Source: an uncultured Erythrobacter sp. (lineage in GTDB: Bacteria; Pseudomonadota; Alphaproteobacteria; Sphingomonadales; Sphingomonadaceae). From it: 64,000 nt of DNA. Shown piece by piece: positions 1 through 8,700 of the stretch (position 1 is its first letter; the number at the start of each line of letters is the position of its first letter). The notes under the pieces are model-generated. The model searched no databases. It saw only the letters and a program-made list of their open reading frames with translations, and was not told where the DNA came from. The stretch is from NCBI GenBank assembly GCA_947494705.1, contig CANLVN010000001.1:310001-374000 (forward strand), written 5' to 3'. The translations under genes were made by a program, and so were the position numbers.

Positions 1-890
1 ACCAGGTCGCGAGCGCGCTCCGGATGCTCGTCGAAAAAGCGGCCAATCCCGTCGATCCTTTCGGGCAGGCCCTTGGAATAGTCCAGTCGGTCGACACCGA
101 TCATCCCGGTGCGGTGGCGGGTCGAGGACAGAAAGCGCTGCTCGGCTTGTCGTGCCTCGCCCTTGTCGCCCTGCGCCTGGAAATGGTCCCAGTCGATGCC
201 GATCGGATAGGCGCGCGCTTTCGTGGTGCGGCCCTCATGGGTGATCGTACCTGTTTGCTTGTCGACCTGCGCGCCCAGCTCGTTTTCGCAGTAATGCATG
301 AAGCTTCCGAGCCATTCTGCCGTCTGAAACCCGATGAGATCATAAGACAGCATGGTGCGCACGAGCCGCTCGTGAAACGGCAACGAAGTCAGCAGCCGCG
401 TCGGCGGCCAAGGGGTGTGAAGGAAGAACCCGATCCGATTTTCGACGCCGCGGCTGCGCAATTCGTCGCCCAGCGGAATCAGGTGGTAATCGTGGATCCA
501 GACAAGATCTTCGTCCTCGATCAGAGGCATGACACTGTCGGCGAAACGCTTGTTAACCCTCTCGTACCCCTCACCTGTACGGGTTTCAAAGCGAGCTAGG
601 TCGATGCGATAGTGGAACAGCGGCCAAAGGGTCGAATTGGCATAGCCGTTGTAATATTCGCCGACGTCGCGCGTTGACAGGTCGATGGTCGCGGTGGTCA
701 CGCCGTCATTGCGCTGCAGGTCCATGTTGCCGGTGCCGTCTTCGCTCTCCTGCCCGGACCAGCCGAACCATACGCCTCCGCGATCCTTGAGAGCGGCGTT
801 TAGCGCACCTGCCAATCCGCCTTGCGCACCCGCCGCTCCGCGCGCCTTGGGGACGGCGACGCGGTTCGAGATGACGACGAGACGGCTTAT
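1..890 (-). CDS. otsA: trehalose-6-phosphate synthase OtsA (3' end beyond window)
   Basis: Makes trehalose-6-phosphate from UDP-glucose and glucose-6-phosphate in the cytoplasm (GT20 family). An open minus-strand frame, missing from the ORF track because it has no standard start, reads SRLVVISNRVAVP at the N-terminus, then VWIHDYHLIPLG near residue 130 and GVDRLDYSKGLPERI near residue 270, both hallmark OtsA motifs. About 296 residues are present; the family has about 450-500. No ATG, GTG or TTG lies between the upstream in-frame TGA and the conserved N-terminus. An ATA sits exactly where the family start would be, overlapping the TAA of the GH15 gene. With otsB and GH15 it forms one operon. 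The identity is firm; the start is not. Confidence 0.93.
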   Translation of the reverse strand, partial: MSRLVVISNRVAVPKARGAAGAQGGLAGALNAALKDRGGVWFGWSGQESEDGTGNMDLQRNDGVTTATIDLSTRDVGEYYNGYANSTLWPLFHYRIDLARFETRTGEGYERVNKRFADSVMPLIEDEDLVWIHDYHLIPLGDELRSRGVENRIGFFLHTPWPPTRLLTSLPFHERLVRTMLSYDLIGFQTAEWLGSFMHYCENELGAQVDKQTGTITHEGRTTKARAYPIGIDWDHFQAQGDKGEARQAEQRFLSSTRHRTGMIGVDRLDYSKGLPERIDGIGRFFDEHPERARDL

Positions 891-2701
891 CGGACTTCAC
901 TCCATGGTTTGGATAACAGGCCAGCGCAGTTGATTACCCCTACCAGCGAGTAAGTCTGCGGGAAGTTCCCCCAAAGTTCATCGGATTCATAGTCGAGGTC
1001 TTCGCTGAGCAGGCCGGACTTCGTGGTATGGCTGAGCATCGTCTCGAAAAGGGTGCGCGCCTCGGCGTTTCGGCCAGCAAGATGCAGTGCCTCGATCAGC
1101 CAGAAGGTGCACACATTGAAAGCCGTCTCTGGCGCGCCGAAATCATCCTCGGCAGCATAGCGCAGCATGTGATCGCCGCGCCTCAGATGTTTCTCAACTG
1201 CAGTAAAGGTCTGCTTGAAACGCTCGTTGTCAGGCGAAAGGAAGCGCAATTCGACCATTTGCAGCAGTGAGGCATCGAGGTAGTCGCTCTCGAAACTCGC
1301 GCCGTAATGGCCACCCTCGCCGTTCTCTTTCCACGCCTTGTCCTCGACGACGGCGGCAATCGCATCGGCCCGTTCGCGCCAGATCATGGCGCGGTCTTCC
1401 TTGCCGAGATGCGCGGCGACGTTGGCAAGCCGGTCGCAAGCCGCCCAGCTCATCACGGCAGAATAGGTGTGGACCTCCTGCCGGGTGCGGAACTCCCAAA
1501 GCCCTGCATCGGGCTGGTCATGCATCGCCCAGGCCATCTTGCCGACCTGTTCGAGATTCTCGAAGTCGCGCTCATCTGCAGGGCGCAGCAGGCGGTGGTC
1601 AAAAAAGCCCTGCGCGCTGGGCAGGACGATTTGACCGTAACAATCGTGTTGCACCTGCTTGTAGGCTGCATTGCCGCGCCGGACCGGCCCCATGCCGCGA
1701 TAGCCGGCAAGGTAACTTGCGGTGGTCTCGTCCAGTTCGCTTTCGCCCATCACCGAATAAAGCGGCTGGATCTGCCCGCCCCGCGCGCTGTCCACGATGT
1801 TGCGCAGATAGGCGAGATACTTTTCCATCACGTCCAGCGCGCCAAGCCGGTTGAGCGCCTGCACGGTGTAATAGGAATCGCGGATCCAGCAGTATCGGTA
1901 GTCCCAGTTGCGCTCCGAATTGGCCGCTTCCGGGATTGAGGTCGTCAGAGCCGCGACAATCGCGCCGGTTTCTTCGTGCTGGCATAGTTTGAGCGTGATC
2001 GCACAGCGGATCACCTCTTCCTGCCACTCCAGCGGGATGGCGAGCATCCGCACCCATTCCTGCCAGTACTTGCGCGTCGCCTGCTCCATGGAGCGGACTT
2101 CTTCTCGCAGATTTCCGTTGAACGGTTCGTCCGGTCCAAGGAAGAAATGCGTGTCGCTCTCGATCCGGAACGTGCGGCCCTCCTGGATGTAGCCGACCGG
2201 CGCATCAGTCGACAGGCGCAGTGCCGTTCGCCCGGTCATATACCGGATATGGTTCGTCCCATGGGTCGTGTCCGCGATACCGGAACCGTAATTCTTCGTC
2301 GGGCTAAGCACCACCTTGATGCGGGGATTGCCGCTGATCGGGCGAACGATCCGAACATAGGCGACTGGCCGATACATTCGTCCCGACCGCTCATAACGCG
2401 GGCAGAAATCGAGGATCTCGATCGCGCTGCCATCCTTGGCTTCGAGCGTGGTGAGAAGATGCGGCGTATTGCGAATGTAGCGCTGGCTCGCACTGGTCTG
2501 CCCTTCGAGTTCGAAGCGCCAGATCCCGGCATCGCGCTGTTCGCCGTTGAGCAGAGACGAAAACACAGGATCACCATCGACGCGCGGAACGCAGCCCCAG
2601 ACCAGCGCTCCGGTCTCGTCGATCAGCCCGGATACCTGGCAATTGCCAATCGGCCATAATTCAAGGTTCGGGGTATGCACCAAGCTCAGATCTCCAGCCA
2701 T
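887..2701 (-). CDS. glycoside hydrolase family 15 protein (glucoamylase/trehalase-like)
   Basis: Probable inverting alpha-glucosidase of the GH15 (alpha/alpha)6 barrel family, about 604 residues. Recognisable segments are WDYRYCWIRDSYYTV, QHDCYGQIVL and, near the C-terminus, EDLDYESDELWGNFPQTYS. The ORF track start at 2794 adds an arginine-rich extension that overlaps otsB; the ATG at 2701 (MAGDLSLVHTPN) starts at the conserved N-terminus and overlaps the otsB stop by 16 nt. The gene sits between otsB and otsA, so a role in trehalose or alpha-glucan turnover is likely. Some actinobacterial GH15 enzymes are trehalases, but the substrate cannot be read from sequence alone. No signal peptide is seen, so it is probably cytoplasmic. 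Confidence 0.88.
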   Translation of the reverse strand: MAGDLSLVHTPNLELWPIGNCQVSGLIDETGALVWGCVPRVDGDPVFSSLLNGEQRDAGIWRFELEGQTSASQRYIRNTPHLLTTLEAKDGSAIEILDFCPRYERSGRMYRPVAYVRIVRPISGNPRIKVVLSPTKNYGSGIADTTHGTNHIRYMTGRTALRLSTDAPVGYIQEGRTFRIESDTHFFLGPDEPFNGNLREEVRSMEQATRKYWQEWVRMLAIPLEWQEEVIRCAITLKLCQHEETGAIVAALTTSIPEAANSERNWDYRYCWIRDSYYTVQALNRLGALDVMEKYLAYLRNIVDSARGGQIQPLYSVMGESELDETTASYLAGYRGMGPVRRGNAAYKQVQHDCYGQIVLPSAQGFFDHRLLRPADERDFENLEQVGKMAWAMHDQPDAGLWEFRTRQEVHTYSAVMSWAACDRLANVAAHLGKEDRAMIWRERADAIAAVVEDKAWKENGEGGHYGASFESDYLDASLLQMVELRFLSPDNERFKQTFTAVEKHLRRGDHMLRYAAEDDFGAPETAFNVCTFWLIEALHLAGRNAEARTLFETMLSHTTKSGLLSEDLDYESDELWGNFPQTYSLVGVINCAGLLSKPWSEVR

Positions 2702-3429
2702 TGATGAACCGCTGCCACGTCGAACAGCGCATGATCGGCGCAGGTTTCGCGCCGGTCGCCTACCAGGACTCCGAGCCCGCCACGCTCTTGGCAAGCGCGA
2801 AAGCCGGCTTCGTCAGTCAGATCGTCGCCCAGAAAAACCGGTAAGGCCCCGGCAAACGGAGCGGTTTCCATCAGGGCTGCGACCGCAGTGCCCTTGTCCG
2901 CCCCTTTCGCGACTAACTCGACGACGAATTTCCCACCCTGCACCGCGCAATCATGCTCCGAAGCGATCGCTTCTGCGAAAGCATGAGCGCGTGGCCCATG
3001 GTTGGGATTGCGGCGATAATGCAGAGCGCCACCATGCGGCTTGTGCTCGTAATCCAGCCCTTCGCGCCCGGCGTAGCTTCGCAATAGATTCTCGACTTTT
3101 TCCGGCAGCCCCAAGGCTTCCTTGCCTATCACTTCGCCATCGGCAGCGCGGACATCGGCTCCGTGCGAGCCGGCCAATGCGATGGCAAGCGGTCCGGCGT
3201 GTTTTTCGATATCGGAGATCGCGCGCCCGCTGACGACCGCGCAGCGCCCGTCCAGTCTTGCCGCCAACGCTTCGAGCATCTCGGCGATGTCTTCACGCGG
3301 GTCGATCTCATCGGGCCCTGAGGCGAGCTCCACCAAAGTCCCGTCGAAATCGAGAAACAGCGCGAGCGCCCCTTTCTCAAGCAGCGTAGGCAGCGATGGC
3401 GGCGGGGAGAGGTTGAGCGCCGAATTCAT
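2686..3429 (-). CDS. otsB: trehalose-6-phosphate phosphatase OtsB
   Basis: HAD-superfamily phosphatase that removes phosphate from trehalose-6-phosphate to give trehalose. The nucleophile motif LFLDFDGTLVEL lies near residue 28 and the Mg-binding motif FLGDDLTDEAGF near residue 195; the length of about 247 residues fits OtsB. The ATG at 3429 (MNSALNL) is preferred to the TTG at 3456. It is the first gene of the trehalose operon, followed with overlaps by GH15 and otsA. Trehalose is a common osmotic, desiccation and heat protectant in this group. Confidence 0.93.
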   Translation of the reverse strand: MNSALNLSPPPSLPTLLEKGALALFLDFDGTLVELASGPDEIDPREDIAEMLEALAARLDGRCAVVSGRAISDIEKHAGPLAIALAGSHGADVRAADGEVIGKEALGLPEKVENLLRSYAGREGLDYEHKPHGGALHYRRNPNHGPRAHAFAEAIASEHDCAVQGGKFVVELVAKGADKGTAVAALMETAPFAGALPVFLGDDLTDEAGFRACQERGGLGVLVGDRRETCADHALFDVAAVHQWLEI

Positions 3430-3499
3430 CCGGCTTGTGTAAAGCCTTCGTGCCAACGGTCAACGCCCTGCGCTGCACTGCAACACGTGTTTTTCCTGA

Positions 3500-5752
3500 C
3501 TATTCGACGATAAAGCGGGTCGTCAGCGTGAAGTTTCTCGACGCCGAGAGCGCCCCTCCCGGTCTTACGCGGAAATTCGTGATCGCGGTGTCGCATCCCT
3601 CGCCATCGGGGCTTGGCGTGTAACCGAATGTCGCGCCGTTATCGTTGGAAAACTCGATGCTGTCGGTCGTCGTAGACAAGCTGGCGAAAGTGTATGTCAG
3701 CCCGGAACTGCCGCCCGGTTCGTTGAATATAATCGGGCCACCGGTCCTCGAAATGAGGCACATCTTGGCATCCGCCGGCCCATCGTCGCGCACCACCACA
3801 CTGTTCGCATCGGTCGCGCTCGTCCCGCTATTGGCGACTGTAATCAGATATTGGATCGTCGCGCCGGGTATGGCCTTGGGATTGTTAGTGCCGTTGACCG
3901 GATCGGCAATAACTGAACTCACCTTGCTCACGCTGAGTGAGGCAAAAGGATCGCAGACCGTGATATCGTGCAGGCCGATGCCCTGCTGGCCGGGGTTGGA
4001 CGGAGCGGTGGTGTGGTTGCCGTACTGGATGGTGACCGTGTCGACCGCCTGAGTAAAGGTGATGACGACATTGCCCAGCGCTTCGTTATTTCCGGCGGCA
4101 CCATCGCCGATCACCGTATTGCCACTGACATAGTTCACGTTGCCGTTGGTAAGGATCGGATTGACGTTCGCGCCGCCATTGCGTCCCGTGACGACGAGGC
4201 GATCCGCGAACTGGTTGGCTCCGAAATCGACATCGTGAATGGCGAATTGCAGCCCCGTGAAGCTGCGCGGCAAGGTGATGGTTATGGTTACAACACCAGA
4301 CCGGTCCGCCTGGTCGGAGACTACCTGAAGTGTATTTTCGGCTGTGCCGGCATTGAAATAGGTGAAAACGTTCGGCGAATTGCCACCGAACATGCTGTTG
4401 TTGATATAAGCCCCGTCATTGGTGAGCTGGAACCTGGCATTCCCGAAGCTGGCGAACGCATAGGAATTGTCGGACGATCCGGCCGCCCATCCTGAGATCG
4501 CATCCCAATCGAAAACCGATCGTCCTGCAGGACAGGAAAGCATCGGAGGCACTCCAGGCGAGCGCCCGCTTTGTACGACAAAACTGGATGTGGCGTAGTC
4601 GTCCTCTGATGTTGCGCCGTTATTTACGGTCGAGTCCGGATCGGGGGCGCTCGATGCGATAATCTCTGCAATGTTCGTGACGGTCGAGCCCGCCGCGCTC
4701 GATATCGTCCCGCTCAAGGTGAGGGTCGCGCTTGCGCCCGGAGCGAGCGAGGCAATCGTCCATTGCCGGTTCGACGAATTGTAGGCCCCATCCCCGGATG
4801 AAGAGGAAAAGGTGAAGCCGGTCGGGTAGGTATCGCGCACGATCACATTGCTTGCGGCCTGAGTTGACGTTGCGCTGTTGGTGACCGTCAAGCTCCAAAC
4901 CGCAGTTCCGCCTTGCACCGGAGGAGAGCCTACCAGTTTCTTCGTCAGCGAAAGGTCGGCTCCTTGCGCCGTATAGGAGAGATCCGAAACGCCGGAGAAC
5001 TGACTGCCCGGATCGCCGCTGCCGGTGTAGCTGAAATAGACGATCTGGATGCGGCGCACCGTCTGGCTGCCAAAGCTGAGATTGAGGTTACCATTGGTCG
5101 ACGACGTGTCGCTGTTGGACGTGCCGCGCCAGCCGTTTACAGTTGCGTCATTGGTGCGCGTCACCGCCGAACCTGTCGACCAGAAGCCACCCGTGCTGGC
5201 CGCGTTGACATAGGAGCCGGACAGGTCGTTGTCGTAATAGACTTCGACGGCATCTGCGAAATTGCCATTATCAATATCGCCCAGCGAGAAGCTGAGATTG
5301 GAAACCGCGCGGTCGAGCGTGATCGTCAGCGTGATCTTGTCGCGCGGGTCATAGGATGAATTGTCGAAGTTCAGGATAAGCGGTGAAGCCCCCGAACCAA
5401 TCGTGCCGCTGAAATAGCTGACGAAGGTAGTGGCGAAGGCGGGCTCGAACGTGCTCCCTCCAACCGTAGTGGTGGAGTAAGTGATGGTCGCGTTCGTGCC
5501 ATCCGACCCGGTCACGACCGTTCCCGATGGAAGAGACCCAAGGCTCGGAACACCTGCGTCGGCCCAATCCACCGTTGCAGTCTGAGCGCGGGCGGCCTGC
5601 GGCCCGATCAGTAGGAGCAGCGCGCTAACGAGCGCGAATATCGCATGCCCAAATCTCCGCATGGTGGCTGGCCCCGTCATGCCCCGCAGGTAACCACTCA
5701 TGGTAAACAACCGGTTTACCTTACCGGGATGGTTGGCGGAAACGGCGTTCAT
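3500..5752 (-). CDS. secreted DUF11-repeat protein
   Basis: Exported protein of up to 750 residues. A strong signal peptide (MRRFGHAIFALVSALLLLI...ARAQ) begins at residue 32 of the listed ORF, so the real start may be an internal ATG near 5680 or 5659; the outermost ATG overlaps the stop of the upstream gene as ATGA. At least two DUF11-type beta-sandwich segments (DLSLTKKLVGSPPVQGGTAVWSLTVTN and a second near residue 610, SKVSSVIADPVNGTNNPK) are separated by a domain resembling lectin or PEP-CTERM-type surface modules. No LPXTG, PEP-CTERM or transmembrane anchor is visible at the C-terminus. Last gene of the five-gene secreted cluster. The function is not recognised. Confidence 0.75.
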   Translation of the reverse strand: MNAVSANHPGKVNRLFTMSGYLRGMTGPATMRRFGHAIFALVSALLLLIGPQAARAQTATVDWADAGVPSLGSLPSGTVVTGSDGTNATITYSTTTVGGSTFEPAFATTFVSYFSGTIGSGASPLILNFDNSSYDPRDKITLTITLDRAVSNLSFSLGDIDNGNFADAVEVYYDNDLSGSYVNAASTGGFWSTGSAVTRTNDATVNGWRGTSNSDTSSTNGNLNLSFGSQTVRRIQIVYFSYTGSGDPGSQFSGVSDLSYTAQGADLSLTKKLVGSPPVQGGTAVWSLTVTNSATSTQAASNVIVRDTYPTGFTFSSSSGDGAYNSSNRQWTIASLAPGASATLTLSGTISSAAGSTVTNIAEIIASSAPDPDSTVNNGATSEDDYATSSFVVQSGRSPGVPPMLSCPAGRSVFDWDAISGWAAGSSDNSYAFASFGNARFQLTNDGAYINNSMFGGNSPNVFTYFNAGTAENTLQVVSDQADRSGVVTITITLPRSFTGLQFAIHDVDFGANQFADRLVVTGRNGGANVNPILTNGNVNYVSGNTVIGDGAAGNNEALGNVVITFTQAVDTVTIQYGNHTTAPSNPGQQGIGLHDITVCDPFASLSVSKVSSVIADPVNGTNNPKAIPGATIQYLITVANSGTSATDANSVVVRDDGPADAKMCLISRTGGPIIFNEPGGSSGLTYTFASLSTTTDSIEFSNDNGATFGYTPSPDGEGCDTAITNFRVRPGGALSASRNFTLTTRFIVE

Positions 5753-8700
5753 CTGCCCAGTCCCAGAAATTCGAAGCTGGAGGTATCGAACTTCATCCGG
5801 ATCGCAGCGAAAACGCCTTTGTCGGTGTTGCGCGCAGTGGAGAAATCGCCGTCGCGGAAACCTTCGACGTTATAGCCGACGGTGAGCAGCATCCCTTCGA
5901 CCGGCACGAAGCCGACTGTCGGGCCGTAGGCAAAGCTGGTAACCTCATCCTCGATATTGGTGCGCACTGTTGCGCTCGCGCCAATCTCAATCCGGTCGGT
6001 GATGCCAATGCGTGCATCCGCTCCCACGAATAGCGTTGTGCCAGTGAATTCGGTGCCTTCGAACTCATCGAGATTGTGGCGCGCGCCGAGGAACAGCGTG
6101 TATTCGTCGCGCCGCGTCTCGTGGCGCAGGTCGAATTCGTCCTCTTCCCACCCACGCGGGCTCCAATTGGTCGACCAGCTTGCGATCACGCGGCGCGAGC
6201 GAGCGTCGCCGTCGACGGTCAGAGCGGTGGTGCCTGCCCCGCCCGCCTGCCCGGCAACCGCGCCGGTGACGATGTCGCTGCGATATTCGAGCTTGCCCAG
6301 CATAGCGACTTCGGACGCGGCCGGACGATGGGCGAAGGCGATCGCGGCGTCGACAATCTCGGTGGTGGCGCCGTTACGATCTTCGGCTCGGGTCCATGTC
6401 GCGCCTGAACCGACAATGCTGCCCTCACCTAGCTGACGGATCGCACCGAAGGTCGCGCCGTAGCGGTCGGCCAGTTCGCCATCGCGATACTCACCGCGAG
6501 CGGTGACACTCCAGCGATCCTTGCGCCAGGCGCCGCCCAAAGTGACGGCAGTGAAATCCTCGAAATTGAAGTTGCCGTTGATCTGACCGCCGGTCGCTGC
6601 AGGCTGTTGCGGATTGACGAGGTCAGAGCTGTTGGCCGTCCCGTTCAACGTGCGGTTGCCGTCGATGGTAGCGTCGAGCGTGAACTCCGGAGTGACCTGG
6701 AGCGTCTGGGCGAGGCCGAACGCGGCGAAAGTGCGGTTGCCGAACTCTCCGATGCTCTCCTTGCCAAGCGCGGTGATTAGGCGCCCACCCTGCCACGGGG
6801 TCGCCTCGATCCCGCCGCGCAACTGACGGGCCTCGATGTTCTCCCCATCGGCAATCTCATAAGTACCGACCAAACGCACGTCATTGGTCACTGCATAACG
6901 CACTCCGAACCGGTGACGCGTCGGCAAATCGATGCTTTCGACCGAGCCCAATGCGATCGAACTCGTGCCCGAGAGTTCGAGCGCGTTGCCCATCAGGCGT
7001 TGCGTCACGCCCGCTTCGAGCACGGTTGAAGTGTTCTCCGAACCATCGGACAGGCGGTCGGCGAAATGCGCAAGGCCGAGGCTCAGGTCGGTATTCTTGC
7101 GAGTGAACGTCACCTGCCCCTGCGCAGCGCGGCGGCGCGAGGTATCGGTGAGGCTGTCATCCTGCCACACGCTACCGAGGAAGCTTAGGTCCGGGGTGAT
7201 AAATACCCGGCCATCGACGCCGAACTTGCGGCGACCGAGTTCCGCACCATTCTGCTGGCCGACGCCGTAATCGGCATCGAGCTGGCTTGCATAGGCGAGC
7301 ACATCGAGCTTGCCGGTCTGGTGTTGCACTTCCGCGAGCCAGCCGGTGGCGGTTTCGCCCTCAGAGCGGCTCATCGCGATCTCGCCGCGCACTTCGGTGT
7401 TTTCGCCGATCTGCGCCTTGAGGTCGAGCGAGCCGATCTCGGTGCGCGCGCCCTCACCCTTGTCAATGATCGCATTCGCACCGATCCGCACCCGACCATC
7501 GCCGCTTGTCCAGTCAGTACGCACGCCGGCGTTGAGCTCGGCCTCGCCCAACCCATCGGTTTCGTACTCGACGACGATGAATTGTGGGTTCAGCCCTTCA
7601 TCACGGCTCAAAACAGGCCGTGCGAAGGTGATGGTACCGGTCAAGAGATCGATGTCGTAGTCGATGAATCGCGTCAGCGTACGGGTCGAAATGATCAGCT
7701 CCGAACGAAACCGATCGCGCACTTCGAGAGTCACGCGCTCGCTGTTGGCGAGGATCGCGCGGCTGCCCAGCGCATAGGGTCCGGAGATGCCCTGCCCCTG
7801 AATCTCCACCCGACGAAGTCGGCTTGAAATCTCGGCAGCAAAACCGGTCGCCTTGAACTGGCCGACGCGCGCTTCGCCCTTCACACCGGTCGCGGTGCGG
7901 TTGTACCGGGCAAGACGGGTCTGGTCGAAAGAGGTCTCGAAGTCGCCATACAGCGCGTAGAAAGTGGCGGTCTCGATACGGACATAAAGTTTTTCGCGGC
8001 TTGCTGCATCGAAGCGGCGCGATGAGCCGTCGGCAAAGACGCTGTAATAAGCCTGAGGGTCGATCGTGCCGAGGACGCGCTGGTCCTCGCGCTGCTTGGC
8101 GCTGTCATAGGCGATGGTAAGCAGGTACTTGCCCAGCACGCGCCCCTTTGCATACAGCGCGACGCGAGCATTATCGCCCAGATCGCTGTCGAAGCGTCCA
8201 TCGCGCTCCATGTTCTCGGCAACACTGCGCGCGCCCACGGTGCCTTCGGCGAGGCCGACAATGGTCCACTCGATGTCGCCCGGTTCAATCCAGGTCTCCA
8301 GCTGTTGCTCGCGCACCAGTTCGCCGTCGTTGAATTCGAAATCGAGGCGCAGCGAGCCACTGACCATAGTCGGAGCCAGTTCGATTTTCGCGATGCCGTC
8401 GGTGCCTTCAACGACCCAGCGCGCGCTCGACGGCTGGAAGCCGGTCAGTTGGTTGAGCTGCTGGCGGTCGACCTGCTCGGCGCTTTCATACGGCGCGTTG
8501 AGCATGAAATTGCCTGAGACGCCCTCGCGCAGGGGGCGATTGTTGCGGTCGAGCACGCGCACCGCCACCACCGGGCGGGTCCGGCCATCGGCGACGAGGT
8601 TCGACTGCTCGCGCACAAGCTCGACCTTGGCGGGCGTTGTGGTGAAGAACACCTCGCGCGTAATGGTCTTGCTGACCGAGCCGAAGCTGTTGATGATATC

